Origin: Clusia tigrina
Lineage: Eukaryota > Arthropoda > Insecta > Diptera > Clusiidae
Direction of reading: 5' to 3'
NCBI GenBank assembly: GCA_920105625.2
Contig: OV050030.1
Location: 176,028,815-176,092,814 of the forward strand
DNA: 64,000 bases
The position numbers and the translations under genes are program-made. Shown here piece after piece: positions 1 to 13,131 of this stretch; within the stretch, counting starts at the first letter, position 1; each line of letters begins with the position of its first letter. The notes under the pieces were generated by a model that worked only from the letters and a program-made list of their open reading frames with translations, did not search any database and was not told where the DNA came from.

Positions 1-1006
1 CACATGCTCATATTTTAAATTGGGTGGGCAAAAAAATCACACCGGATGAAGTTGATAATGTGGTATATGCAGAAATTCCAGACTAAACAAGTGATCCTGA
101 ATTATATGATACTGTTGTGCAAAATATGATACACGGTCCACGTGGAGAATTCAACATTAACTCCTCATGTTTGTTTGATGGCAAATGTAGTTAACGCTAC
201 CCAAGAGCTTTGGCTTCGGATACAGTCACTGGAAATGGAGGTTGCCCTTTAAATCGTCTTCGATCAACTGAAAAAAATTGTAGATCTGTTACTATAAGAG
301 TATGGAATCAAGAAGTTGAGGTCGATAATCGTTGGGTAGTACCGTATTCACCGTTATTGTCGAAAGTATTCAAAGCTCATATTAATGTCGAATACTGCAA
401 TTCTGTCAAGTCATACAGAATCAAATGTGGCGTTACATTAGTAGTAATGAAGCGATTTGGCGGATTTTTTCGTTTCAAATACACGACAGATAACCAGCTG
501 TTGTTTATTTAGCTGTGCATCTTGAAAATTGCCAACGTGTGTATTTCACTACCGAAAATGCTGCACAGAGAGCTGTATCACCACCTCATACAACTCTAAC
601 TGCATTTTTTAAATTGTGTGAAGTTGATGCTTTTGCCAGAACGTTATTGTACGCAGAAGTGCCAATGTATTTTACGTGGAATGCATCAAAAAAAGAGTTC
701 CAACGGCGTAAGCAAGGACATCGTGTTGATGGGTATCAAAATTTGTACTCAACTGAAGCTTTGGGACGTATTTATACTGTTCACCCAAATAATGCTGTGT
801 GTTTTTATTTACGTTTACTATTAATAAATGTTCGGAACCCAACATCATTTCGACAATTAAGAACAGTCAATGGAATACTGTGTACGACGTATCGACAAGC
901 GTGTCAACAGCTTAATTTGTTGGAAAATGATGCTCATTGGGAACAAACACTTAAAATACAGCAGTTGTGGCTCATTCTTATCAAATACCAACTTTGTTTG
1001 CGATAA
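1..1006 (+). pseudogene. Helitron Rep (HUH endonuclease) C-terminal part, broken
   Basis: The window opens in the HUH metal-binding motif, read here as H-A-H (the right-arm copy keeps H-V-H), followed by NWVGKKITPDEVDNV. Frames then shift with stops at about 84 and 192. The segment typical of Rep, with 'VEYCNSVK' at about 390-413, is followed almost at once by a frame-shifted 'RYISSNEAIWRI' equivalent. The stretch that normally carries the two catalytic tyrosines (KYxxKY) is therefore missing. The downstream 'HLENCQRVYFTTENA' block and the rest of the linker follow at 515-1006. The product cannot be a functional Rep. Confidence 0.85.
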
Positions 1007-1149
1007 TTTTGTCTACCTGTTTTCCATCGAATGCATCTGAGTTGTACACAAAATTACTAAAGCATTGGCACAGTTGGGAATGCCATCTCCTGATTGTGCC
1101 ATACATGACATTTTTGAGGTAGAACTGCAACGTGAACAACAATACGATC

Positions 1150-2550
1150 GCAACGAATGATTTTGTTGAAGCATATCTTTCGACATTGAATGCGGAGCAG
1201 AAAAAGGCGTACGATACTATTATGAAATCTGTCAATGATGATGCCGGTGGATTTCATTTTCTGGATGCTCATTGAGGCACGGGAAAAACGTTCTTAATTT
1301 TACTGTTGTTGGCAACGATACGTTCCCAGAATACAATTGCATTGGCATTGGCGTCTTCTGGCATTGCAGCTACTTTATTAGATGGTGGTCGGACAGCACA
1401 TTCTGCATTAAAATTGCCGTTGAATTACCAAGTTAATGAAACTCCAACATGTAACATTTCAAAAACATCTGGAACGGCGAAATTATTGAAACGTTGCGGT
1501 ATTATTATTTGGGATGAATGCACTATGGTGAATAAGAAATCTGTTGAAGCTTTGGAAGGAACCATGAAATATGTTCGAGATAATTCAGGTTTATTTGGTG
1601 GTGCATTAATTTGATTGTCAGGCGATTTCAGACAAACATTGCCCGTCATTCCTTGATCGACAGCTGCCGATGAAATTAACGCTTGCTTGAAGTCTTCATA
1701 TTTATGGAGATTTGTTAAAACATGGATTCTTACTACCAACGTTCGTGTTCAGTTGCAGAACGATCCATCTGCAGATAAGTTCTCTAAGCCATTGCTGAAA
1801 ATTGGGAATGGTGCGATGCCTGCTGAGGAAACTGGATTGATAACATTTCCAACTGATTTTTCCGTTTTGTACAGTCAAAAGAGGAATTGATTGAACGTGT
1901 TTTCCCTTAACATAGCAGAATAGTATAAATGCCATGCATGGTTGAGTGATAGAGCAATTTTAGCGGCTAAGAACAAAGATGTTAGAGAATTAAACATGGC
2001 TATAGAATCCAAGATTCCAGGCGACTTAATTTCGAACAAGTCTGTGGATAATGTTACCAATGAACAAGATATTGTGAATTATCCAACAGAATTTTTTAAT
2101 TCGTTAGATTTTCCAGGATCGCCTCCGCATAATCTCCAATTGAAAGTAGGCGTCACTATCATTATTCTACGCAATTTTAATCAACCCCGTTTGTGTAATG
2201 GTACAAGACTTGCTGTTAAAAGATTGATGGCTTTTGTAATTGAAGCTACTATTTTAACTGGGAAATTCAAAGGCGAATGTGTATTCATTCCATGCATCCC
2301 AATCGTTCCATCTGATATGTCATTCGAATTTAAACGACTTCAGTTTCCTGTTTGCCTTGCTTTTCCGGTTACTACTAATAAGGCGCAAGGCCAATCGTTA
2401 GGAATTTGTGGAGTTAATTTAGAGTATCCAGTTTTCTCACATGGACAACTGTATGTTGCCTGTTCGGGTGTTGGCAAACCATCGGTTTTGTATATTTGCA
2501 CCGAAAGTGCAATAACAAAAAATATTGTGTACCACAGAGCTTTACAATAA
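1150..2550 (+). pseudogene. Helitron Pif1-type helicase, broken
   Basis: An SF1 DNA helicase that would unwind DNA during rolling-circle transposition. Walker A (GTGKTF) lies at about 1276-1293 directly after an in-frame TGA. Walker B is seen as 'IIIWDECTM' at about 1500-1530. Later helicase motifs include 'LSGDFRQTLPVIP', broken by stops at about 1614 and 1653, and the C-terminal 'VTTNKAQGQSL' block at about 2370-2400. The longest intact stretch is 1942-2550 (202 residues), ending just before the 3' terminus. Several in-frame stops make it a pseudogene; the same stops occur in the mirrored copy, so decay predates the inverted duplication. Confidence 0.9.
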
Positions 2551-2611
2551 AAACTATTTAACACTGACTAAAATGAACTTTGAATTGATTTCATATTTTC
2601 CTATTTTGTTT

Positions 2612-2643
2612 CGCACTACGAAGTGTGCAGGGGGTTCGCTAGT
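2612..2643 (+). other. Helitron 3' terminal hairpin and CTAG end
   Basis: A six-pair stem (CGCACT/AGTGTG with one G-T wobble) and a 4-base ACGA loop at 2612-2627. A G-rich stretch and CTAG at 2639-2642 follow, then T at 2643. This is the known Helitron termination structure and fixes the element border exactly. Confidence 0.85.
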
Positions 2644-2881
2644 TTAGTATGTTAATGGAGTTGTTTGTTAATATTTATTTGTTTGTTGATGGTTTCTATT
2701 GCCTGATGACTGTTGAAAAGTTTAACTTTTATATGTTCTAATATGTTTTATCGGACCTCGTCGTCCATTAAGCCATAAGAATAACCACTTTTCCGCTGAA
2801 CAAACGACGTTTAATAACCTACATTTTAGTCTGCTGTGGGGTATAAATGATCGAATTTTTGATCGCAATGTCAATATTTCT

Positions 2882-3660
2882 ACATCTGGAGTGATTGCAG
2901 TAGGAGTAGAGCTATCATATTACCTGCAATTAATTGGTATTTTAGTGGTATTTTTATTTTTGTATCGTGGACATTGTTAAGATCTCTTTTTACGTATTTT
3001 GTGGTTTCTTTGTATCTGACTATTTTGTAGTTTTTATAACCCCTAATTGTTAGAATCTATGTCTCTCTTTTTTGTTTTCTCTGTCAATGCTCTTTCTTTT
3101 TTTTTTTGTTTTTAACCTGTTAAGTATTGTATTGTGGTCTATTGCATTATTCCGCACCTCAAATTGTGAACATTGAATCGTACTATAGGAGGTCTCGTTA
3201 TAAAGTTTCACTGCTTTATACACTTGCGATATTATGGGTAGTTTTTTTTCTATGTTAAGAGTTCTTATTTTCTCTGCTAGGGGGTTTTTAAAGCATTAAC
3301 CATCGCTATTGCCTGTATGACTATTTGGGTTCGGGGCCTGGTATTCTATTCTTTCACTTCATAAAAAAGTTTTCGTTGTTAAATTCATTATCGAAAACGA
3401 AATTGCTTACGTTACCTTTTATGGCTAAATATATAGTTTTACTATTTCTATCTGTGAGTGGTAGACATGTAGTATGTGTGGAAAATTTTTCTACAAAGAC
3501 AATAAATGATTGTTTGCTGTTTGTATATGTGACGACGATAACAATTTAATTTATTGCTCTTGGTGTTATTGTTGAGCATAACTTATTTTGCATAGGATTC
3601 CGGTCGTACTTCCCGCCAGAACAAATTTCACAATTGTTTATATTTTTAATTATTGGTTCT
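2882..3660 (-). pseudogene. Errantivirus integrase remnant (left arm)
   Basis: Reverse-complement twin of the integrase remnant at 8290-9065. The two copies differ here by few bases, for example one Val/Ala change near 3467. Several frameshifts; not functional. Confidence 0.75.
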
Positions 3661-4326
3661 TTTATGTTTGCATTGTATATTTTTTGCTTTAATTTTCTGT
3701 TTCCTTAATTCTTGCTCGGATCCTAAGTCGCTTGCCATTTTTGTGGACTGGACAACTTTGATATGATCACTGTGGGATATATTTTTTCTAATATTTTTGG
3801 CACTTTGTAGTATTCATGGTCATTAATATCCGTACAGATTCCCAGTTTTCCATTATTTATTTCCCTTCGGATAATGTTGGAAATGTTATTGTTATCAATA
3901 ATTCATTATATCGTTGGTTGGCAAATGCATTTTCGATGGCGCTTTGTTTTTCTTGCACCAAGACGATTTGTGTATTGAACTTATGCACCACTGTGTCAAG
4001 AATTTGTAAGGTTTAACCTAGATCGTCCTCTTGAGAATGGACGATTTGTACTTCTATAAAGCCATTATATTCCTCCACTTTATCGGCTTAGACGGTGGTC
4101 TTCGGATTCCGCCTCCATGTCATTTTCCCCAGAATATTTCATCATCCCTAATTCTGCTAAGAAAGCCCGATATTTTATTATCTTTCCCTTTAATGTATCC
4201 AAATACGAAGTGGTACCAAGCTTATGAGCCACCTTTGGAGCCTGGGACTTATGTGCTTTCCTGAGTATTTTGTCATCAGCCATTTGAGTGGTTGATGGTC
4301 GCTCTTCGCCATCCAAACACATATGA

Positions 4327-5310
4327 TCTAAAATATTTTACTCCTCAAACTATTGTTTGTTTCGTGTTCATTGAAGGTTCTTGCAGCATATGCTACTGGG
4401 TGACCATCATGAATTAACACAGCTCCAATTACGAAGTTGCTTGCGTCGGCTACAATCTTAAAGCGTTTTATAAAATTGGCATACCTCAGAATCGATGAGT
4501 TTGTTGTAAATTATTTCAGCTTTTCGAAAGTAACAATATATTGGGGATCATTCATATTGACATTTTGGTCATTTTTTAGGAATTAAGTCATAGGATAGGC
4601 GATTTCCGAATAATCCTTTATGAATTTCCTGTAGAATCCGGTCATTCCCAAAAATGATTTTATTTTTTTCTGGGAATTGAGAAGCTTAGGCCGTGAATTG
4701 TTGAAACTTTGCCTTGGTTCGCTTTTACTCCGTGATTGGTGAAAGCATGTCCCAGAAACTGTGTTTCTTTATTAAGAAAATCACAATTATGAACTGTATT
4801 TTCATCTCAGCATTTTGGAGTGCGTTTAATATTGTTTTTAGGCTATTCATATATTCCCCCAGAGAAGTGCTTCAAATCAGGATGTCGTCCATATAAACAG
4901 CGCTTATTTCATTTAAGAATTGTTTAAGGACCTTGTTCATTAACCTTTGAAAGGTTGATGGGGCACTTTTTAATCCGAATGGCATACGATAAAGTACCCC
5001 GAGGGGGCGGAAAATGCGGTATTCGCTCTATCTGCTTCTCTAACCTCGATTTGGTGAAAGCCCTTAGCCAAATCTAGGGTAGTGACTGGACTCTACCTAA
5101 CCTCTCTAGAAGTGTGTTAAGATTCGGAATTTGGTACTTATCAATAACAGTCAACTCATTTAGTTTACGGTAATCGATGACTATCCTTATCTAGTTATCT
5201 AGTTTCTTCTCGACAATCCATAGCGGCCTGTTATAAGGGGGAATTGCTTTCTTTGATAGTTCCCTGTTTGAGCATATCTTTTATTTGCTCTTAGATTTTC
5301 TTCTCGTGTA
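4327..5310 (-). pseudogene. Errantivirus RT and RNase H remnant (left arm)
   Basis: Reverse-complement twin of 6637-7620. The YMDD catalytic box lies at about 4884-4895 on the minus strand. In-frame stops separate RT from RNase H exactly as in the right arm. Confidence 0.8.
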
Positions 5311-5459
5311 CTCTCGAGTATAAAGTACAAATAGCAGAATAACAACGAATTATATACAACAAAAATTACTTAAATCTAAGAGAATTAAATGAAACTACAT
5401 TATTTTTATATATGCAAAAGAAATATTTAAATAAGTTAAGATCAAATAAATAAATAATT

Positions 5460-6496
<1,037 letters not shown>

Positions 6497-6636
6497 TATT
6501 TATTTGATCTTAACTTATTTAAATATTTCTTTTGCATATATAAAAATAATGTAGTTTCATTTAATTCTCTTAGATTTAAGTAATTTTTGTTGTATATAAT
6601 TCGTTGTTATTCTGCTATTTGTACTTTATACTCGAG

Positions 6637-7867
6637 AGTACACGAGAAGAAAATCTAAGAGCAAATAAAAGATATGCTCAAACAGGGAATTATCAAAGAA
6701 AGCAATTCCCCCTTATAACAGGCCGCTATGGATTGTCGAGAAGAAACTAGATAACTAGATAAGGATAGTCATCGATTACCGTAAACTAAATGAGTTGACT
6801 GTTATTGATAAGTACCAAATTCCGAATCTTAACACACTTCTAGAGAGGTTAGGTAGAGTCCAGTCACTACCCTAGATTTGGCTAAGGGCTTTCACCAAAT
6901 CGAGGTTAGAGAAGCAGATAGAGCGAATACCGCATTTTCCGCCCCCTCGGTACTTTATCGTATGCCATTCGGATTAAAAAGTGCCCCATCAACCTTTCAA
7001 AGGTTAATGAACAAGGTCCTTAAACAATTCTTAAATGAAATAAGCGCTGTTTATATGGACGACATCCTGATTTGAAGCACTTCTCTGGGGGAATATATGA
7101 ATAGCCTAAAAACAATATTAAACGCACTCCAAAATGCTGAGATGAAAATACAGTTCATAATTGTGATTTTCTTAATAAAGAAACACAGTTTCTGGGACAT
7201 GCTTTCACCAATCACGGAGTAAAAGCGAACCAAGGCAAAGTTTCAACAATTCACGGCCTAAGCTTCTCAATTCCCAGAAAAAAATAAAATCATTTTTGGG
7301 AATGACCGGATTCTACAGGAAATTCATAAAGGATTATTCGGAAACCGCCTATCCTATGACTTAATTCCTAAAAAATGACCAAAATGTCAATATGAATGAT
7401 CCCCAATATATTGTTACTTTCGAAAAGCTGAAAGAATTTACAACAAACTCATCGATTCTGAGGTATGCCAATTTTATAAAACGCTTTAAGATTGTAGCCG
7501 ACGCAAGCAACTTCGTAATTGGAGCTGTGTTAATTCATGATGGTCACCCAGTAGCATATGCTGCAAGAACCTTCAATGAACACGAAACAAACAATAGTTT
7601 GAGGAGTAAAATATTTTAGATCATATGTGTTTGGATGGCGAAGAGCGACCATCAACCACTCAAATGGCTGATGACAAAATACTCAGGAAAGCACATAAGT
7701 CCCAGGCTCCAAAGGTGGCTCATAAGCTTGGTACCACTTCGTATTTGGATACATTAAAGGGAAAGATAATAAAATATCGGGCTTTCTTAGCAGAATTAGG
7801 GATGATGAAATATCCTGGGGAAAATGACATGGAGGCGGAATCCGAAGACCACCGTCTAAGCCGATAA
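6637..7867 (+). pseudogene. Errantivirus RT-RNase H, broken
   Basis: Reverse transcriptase with its associated RNase H. From about 6637 the RT fingers/palm region appears across several frames ('DMLKQGIIKESNSP', '[19 protein letters not shown]'). The clean stretch 6878-7075 holds 'AKGFHQIEV', '[17 protein letters not shown]' and the YMDD catalytic box at 7052-7063, followed by a TGA at 7073. RNase H is seen at 7392-7619, with the catalytic-type aspartate in 'ADAS' at 7501-7503 and 'AYAARTFNEHE'. The tail with 'DHQPLKWL' is frame-shifted at 7640-7867. Stops and frameshifts make it inactive. Confidence 0.88.
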
Positions 7868-8289
7868 AGTGGAGGAATATAATGGCTTTATAGAAGTACA
7901 AATCGTCCATTCTCAAGAGGACGATCTAGGTTAAACCTTACAAATTCTTGACACAGTGGTGCATAAGTTCAATACACAAATCGTCTTGGTGCAAGAAAAA
8001 CAAAGCGCCATCGAAAATGCATTTGCCAACCAACGATATAATGAATTATTGATAACAATAACATTTCCAACATTATCCGAAGGGAAATAAATAATGGAAA
8101 ACTGGGAATCTGTACGGATATTAATGACCATGAATACTACAAAGTGCCAAAAATATTAGAAAAAATATATCCCACAGTGATCATATCAAAGTTGTCCAGT
8201 CCACAAAAATGGCAAGCGACTTAGGATCCGAGCAAGAATTAAGGAAACAGAAAATTAAAGCAAAAAATATACAATGCAAACATAAAAGA

Positions 8290-9065
8290 ACCAATAATTA
8301 AAAATATAAACAATTGTGAAATTTGTTCTGGCGGGAAGTACGACCGGAATCCTATGCAAAATAAGTTATGCTCAACAATAACACCAAGAGCAATAAATTA
8401 AATTGTTATCGTCGTCACATATACAAACAGCAAACAATCATTTATTGTCTTTGTAGAAAAATTTTCCACACATGCTACATGTCTACCACTCACAGATAGA
8501 AATAGTAAAACTATATATTTAGCCATAAAAGGTAACGTAAGCAATTTCGTTTTCGATAATGAATTTAACAACGAAAACTTTTTTATGAAGTGAAAGAATA
8601 GAATACCAGGCCCCGAACCCAAATAGTCATACAGGCAATAGCGATGGTTAATGCTTTAAAAACCCCCTAGCAGAGAAAATAAGAACTCTTAACATAGAAA
8701 AAAAACTACCCATAATATCGCAAGTGTATAAAGCAGTGAAACTTTATAACGAGACCTCCTATAGTACGATTCAATGTTCACCATTTGAGGTGCGGAATAA
8801 TGCAATAGACCACAATACAATACTTAACAGGTTAAAAACAAAACAAAAAGAAAGAGCATTGACAGAGAAAACAAAAAAGAGAGACATAGATTCTAACAAT
8901 TAGGGGTTATAAAAACTACAAAATAGTCAGATACAAAGAAACCACAAAATACGTAAAAAGAGATCTTAACAATGTCCACGATACAAAAATAAAAATACCA
9001 CTAAAATACCAATTAATTGCAGGTAATATGATAGCTCTACTCCTACTGCAATCACTCCAGATGTA
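8290..9065 (+). pseudogene. Errantivirus integrase, broken
   Basis: Remnant of the DDE integrase. A degenerate zinc-binding region with paired cysteines lies near 8320-8340. The catalytic core follows at about 8400-8600, including 'NSKQSFIVFVEKFSTHATC' and 'VFDNEF'. At the position of the first catalytic aspartate (family pattern D-T-Y) the sequence reads V-T-Y, so the residue appears substituted. The C-terminal block with 'SPFEVRNNAIDHNT' lies at about 8780-8815. Multiple frameshifts. Confidence 0.8.
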
Positions 9066-9069
9066 GAAA

Positions 9070-9303
9070 TATTGACATTGCGATCAAAAATTCGATCATT
9101 TATACCCCACAGCAGACTAAAATGTAGGTTATTAAACGTCGTTTGTTCAGCGGAAAAGTGGTTATTCTTATGGCTTAATGGACGACGAGGTCCGATAAAA
9201 CATATTAGAACATATAAAAGTTAAACTTTTCAACAGTCATCAGGCAATAGAAACCATCAACAAACAAATAAATATTAATAAACAACTCCATTAACATACT
9301 AAA
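9070..9303 (+). pseudogene. Errantivirus env 5' segment
   Basis: Short broken segment after integrase with an errantivirus env-like stretch ('SAEKWLFL', about 9148-9171). It ends abruptly at the Helitron border (9303/9304). Env of this family is an envelope-type glycoprotein of insect endogenous retroviruses; here it is a fragment only. Confidence 0.55.
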
Positions 9304-9335
9304 CTAGCGAACCCCCTGCACACTTCGTAGTGCGA
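9304..9335 (-). other. Helitron 3' terminal hairpin and CTAG end (right arm)
   Basis: Mirror of 2612-2642: stem CGCACT/AGTGTG with ACGA loop, then CTAG at plus-strand 9304-9307. It marks the exact junction with errantivirus env. Confidence 0.85.
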
Positions 9336-9395
9336 AACAAAATAGGAAAATATAAAATCAATTCAAAGTTAATTTTAGTCAGTGTTAAATAGTTT

Positions 9396-10790
9396 TTATT
9401 GTAAAGCTCTGTGGTACACAATATTTTTTGTTATTGCACTTTCGGTGCAAATATACAAAACCGATGGTTTGCCAACACCCGAACAGGCAACATACAGTTG
9501 TCCATGTGAGAAAACTGGATACTCTAAATTAACTCCACAAATTCCTAACGATTGGCCTTGCGCCTTATTAGTAGTAACCGGAAAAGCAAGGCAAACAGGA
9601 AACTGAAGTCGTTTAAATTCGAATGACATATCAGATGGAACGATTGGGATGCATGGAATGAATACACATTCGCCTTTGAATTTCCCAGTTAAAATAGTAG
9701 CTTCAATTACAAAAGCCATCAATCTTTTAACAGCAAGTCTTGTACCATTACACAAACGGGGTTGATTAAAATTGCGTAGAATAATGATAGTGACGCCTAC
9801 TTTCAATTGGAGATTATGCGGAGGCGATCCTGGAAAATCTAACGAATTAAAAAATTCTGTTGGATAATTCACAATATCTTGTTCATTGGTAACATTATCC
9901 ACAGACTTGTTCGAAATTAAGTCGCCTGGAATCTTGGATTCTATAGCCATGTTTAATTCTCTAACATCTTTGTTCTTAGCCGCTAAAATTGCTCTATCAC
10001 TCAACCATGCATGGCATTTATACTATTCTGCTATGTTAAGGGAAAACACGTTCAATCAATTCCTCTTTTGACTGTACAAAACGGAAAAATCAGTTGGAAA
10101 TGTTATCAATCCAGTTTCCTCAGCATGCATCGCACCATTCCCAATTTTCAGCAATGGCTTAGAGAACTTATCTGCAGATGGATCGTTCTGCAACTGAACA
10201 CGAACGTTGGTAGTAAGAATCAATGTTTTAACAAATCTCCATAAATATGAAGACTTCAAGCAAGCGTTAATTTCATCGGCAGCTGTCGATCAAGGAATGA
10301 CGGGCAATGTTTGTCTGAAATCGCCTGACAATCAAATTAATGCACCACCAAATAAACCTGAATTATCTCGAACATATTTCATGGTTCCTTCCAAAGCTTC
10401 AACAGATTTCTTATTCGCCATAGTGCATTCATCCCAAATAATAATACCGCAACGTTTCAATAATTTCGCCGTTCCAGATGTTTTTGAAATGTTACATGTT
10501 GGAGTTTCATTAACTTGGTAATTCAACGGCAATTTTAATGCAGAATGTGCTGTCCGACCACCATCTAATAAAGTAGCTGCAATGCCAGAAGACGCCAATG
10601 CCAATGCAATTGTATTCTGGGAACGTATCGTTGCCAACAACAGTAAAATTAAGAACGTTTTTCCCGTGCCTCAATGAGCATCCAGAAAATGAAATCCACC
10701 GGCATCATCATTGACAGATTTCATAATAGTATCGTACGCCTTTTTCTGCTCCGCATTCAATGTCGAAAGATATGCTTCAACAAAATCATT
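9396..10790 (-). pseudogene. Helitron Pif1-type helicase, broken (right arm)
   Basis: Mirror twin of 1150-2550 with the same stops, including the one immediately before Walker A. It differs from the left copy at a few positions, for example Pro/His in 'AMxAEE' and Val/Ala before 'NKKSVEAL'. Its 202-residue C-terminal block (10004-9396) is identical to the left-arm one. Confidence 0.9.
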
Positions 10791-12503
10791 CGTTGCGATC
10801 GTATTGTTGTTCACGTTGCAGTTCTACCTCAAAAATGTCATGTATGGCACAATCAGGAGATGGCATTCCCAACTGTGCCAATGCTTTAGTAATTTTGTGT
10901 ACAACTCAGATGCATTCGATGGAAAACAGGTAGACAAAATTATCGCAAACAAAGTTGGTATTTGATAAGAATGAGCCACAACTGCTGTATTTTAAGTGTT
11001 TGTTCCCAATGAGCATCATTTTCCAACAAATTAAGCTGTTGACACGCTTGTCGATACGTCGTACACAGTATTCCATTGACTGTTCTTAATTGTCGAAATG
11101 ATGTTGGGTTCCGAACATTTATTAATAGTAAACGTAAATAAAAACACACAGCATTATTTGGGTGAACAGTATAAATACGTCCCAAAGCTTCAGTTGAGTA
11201 CAAATTTTGATATCCATCAACACGATGTCCTTGCTTACGCCGTTGGAACTCTTTTTTTGATGCATTCCACGTAAAATACATTGGCACTTCTGCGTACAAT
11301 AACGTTCTGGCAAAAGCATCAACTTCACACAATTTAAAAAATGCAGTTAGAGTTGTATGAGGTGGTGATACAGCTCTCTGTGCAGCATTTTCGGTAGTGA
11401 AATACACACGTTGGCAATTTTCAAGATGCACAGCTAAATAAACAACAGCTGGTTATCTGTCGTGTATTTGAAACGAAAAAATCCGCCAAATCGCTTCATT
11501 ACTACTAATGTAACGCCACATTTGATTCTGTATGACTTGACAGAATTGCAGTATTCGACATTAATATGAGCTTTGAATACTTTCGACAATAACGGTGAAT
11601 ACGGTACTACCCAACGATTATCGACCTCAACTTCTTGATTCCATACTCTTATAGTAACAGATCTACAATTTTTTTCAGTTGATCGAAGACGATTTAATGG
11701 GCAACCTCCATTTCCAGTGACTGTATCCGAAGCCAAAGCTCTTGGGTAGCGTTAACTACATTTGCCATCAAACAAACATGAGGAGTTAATGTTGAATTCT
11801 CCACGTGGACCGTGTATCATATTTTGCACAACAGTATCATATAATTCAGGATCACTTGTTTAGTCTGGAATTTCTGCATATACCACATTATCAACTTCAT
11901 CCGGTGTGATTTTTTTGCCCACCCAATTTAAAATATGAACATGTGGCAAACCACGCTTTTGCCATTCCACAGAATACATCCAGCACTTGACTTCAGCAAA
12001 TACTTTTGATTTTACGATGAAATCCATAAGGGTTTTTAACTTCCGCTTAAAAACACGGGCAGTGATATCATGGCGGTCGGTTGGGCTTTGGCCAGCGAAT
12101 AAATTATCCTTAATATCACTCCATTCCGGATTACACATAAACGTTATAAATAAATCTGGTCGACCATAATGATGCACATAAGTCATTGCATCCTGCGCAT
12201 TCTCATGCATATGATGTGGACTGCCTATGTACGTTGAAGGTAAAATTATCATTTTTCTGAGATCATTAACATTACCGTCATTATTTATAGCATCACGCAA
12301 ATGGATGTACTCCTCAGAACGTAATTTCTTCTGATTAAACCGTATGAAATTTAGTCGTTCAGATTAAATTTTGGCGTACATGTCAACAACAAATTGATGG
12401 AAAAGTCGACGACAATGCAAAATATGGTTAAAATCATTTTGACGCACCATAAGACGATATGAATAATAATTCATTGCGCTGATTTTTTTATTAGTTTCCG
12501 CTC

Positions 12504-12573
12504 CTAGAATGCAAAATTATCCGAAAAATTAAATAAAAGTTTTCAAAATGAAATAGAAATGAAATGCACTAAC
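12504..12573 (-). other. Spliceosomal intron in Helitron Rep, 70 bp
   Basis: On the minus strand the coding text ends at '..INPSTG', runs into GTTAGT (12573 down) and resumes after TTTTGCATTCTAG (to 12504) as '..AETNKKISAMNYYSYRLM'. Removing the 70 bases keeps the frame and restores the conserved Helitron block. Donor GT and pyrimidine-rich acceptor AG are both canonical. Confidence 0.8.
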
Positions 12574-13069
12574 CGGTAGAAGGATTGATCATTTTAATGT
12601 TAAAATGATAACCGTCTTTTCCTCGGCAAAACAACAAGGGGTACTGTAATCCACCATAGCAGCGATGAGTTTCAGACACTCTTTGCAGTTGCATATTTTT
12701 ACGATGCAGCACAATGTCACGGGAATTAAATCCTTCGCCCACGATTACAATAGCGACATCATCCATTGTTGGCGCATTAAATCGTCTGACATGTTGGCCA
12801 GGTGGCGTTTTATCAGCTCGAATCACAATTGCATATTCATTGGATGGCATTTGATCAAGAGCAGTTTGAAAAAGCCGCACTAACTCATTTTCAGTATGCA
12901 ACATATTCTGCAAACGCTCGACAATCTCTCTCTGTAAATTTGAAGAAATATTACAACGACGATCGGTTTCAACATTTGAGTTACCCACAAAGTGTATTTG
13001 CAAAAATTGATAACTTTGATCTGGAAAGGGTAACAAATATCCAAGTCGATGGTAAACTTGGCCTTGAAT

Positions 13070-13131
13070 CTGTTGAATAGCAAAATTTTCACAATTGTAT
13101 GTTTCACTATTATCCAACTAAACACAATTAC
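13070..13131 (-). other. Spliceosomal intron in Helitron Rep, 62 bp
   Basis: Minus-strand exon '..NFMPTFK' ends at a GTAATT donor (13131 down); an acceptor TATTCAACAG ends at 13070 and the next exon starts 'IQGQVYHRLG'. Removal of 62 bases joins two conserved blocks in phase 0. Without it the frame runs into unrelated residues. Confidence 0.8.

Larger units (their letters stand above)
1..2642 (+). mobile_element. Helitron, 3' portion (left arm)
   Basis: A rolling-circle transposon segment entering from the window edge inside the Rep domain and ending in canonical Helitron style. A stem-loop at 2612-2627 (CGCACT, loop ACGA, AGTGTG) is followed 11 bases later by the terminal CTAG at 2639-2642 and a T at 2643. 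It encodes broken Rep and helicase segments. The right arm carries the mirrored copy, which continues to the 5' end of the gene. Insertion was into the env region of an errantivirus that lies on the opposite strand here. Confidence 0.9.
1..5459. repeat. Palindrome 1, left arm
   Basis: This stretch recurs as its reverse complement at 6490-11946. Mirrored positions sum to about 11946-11949 throughout, for example 515 with 11431 and 4714 with 7233. The arms differ by only scattered substitutions: several encoded fragments are identical and others differ by one or two residues. The outer end of this arm lies beyond the window start, so the full arm length is unknown. It contains the 3' part of a Helitron (+) and an errantivirus fragment (-). 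Confidence 0.95.
2643..5459 (-). mobile_element. Errantivirus (Ty3/gypsy) pol-env fragment, left arm
   Basis: Mirror copy of 6490-9303, read on the minus strand from RT (about 5310-4870) through RNase H (about 4555-4327) and integrase (about 3660-2880) to the start of env, where the Helitron begins at 2642. Open frames are short and interrupted. Gag, protease and the 5' LTR are not visible. See the right-arm entries for motif detail. Confidence 0.85.

Noticed and set aside
12802..13080. 92-codon plus-strand frame inside the Helitron
   Set aside because: It is antisense to the conserved Rep gene block and bounded by its intron.
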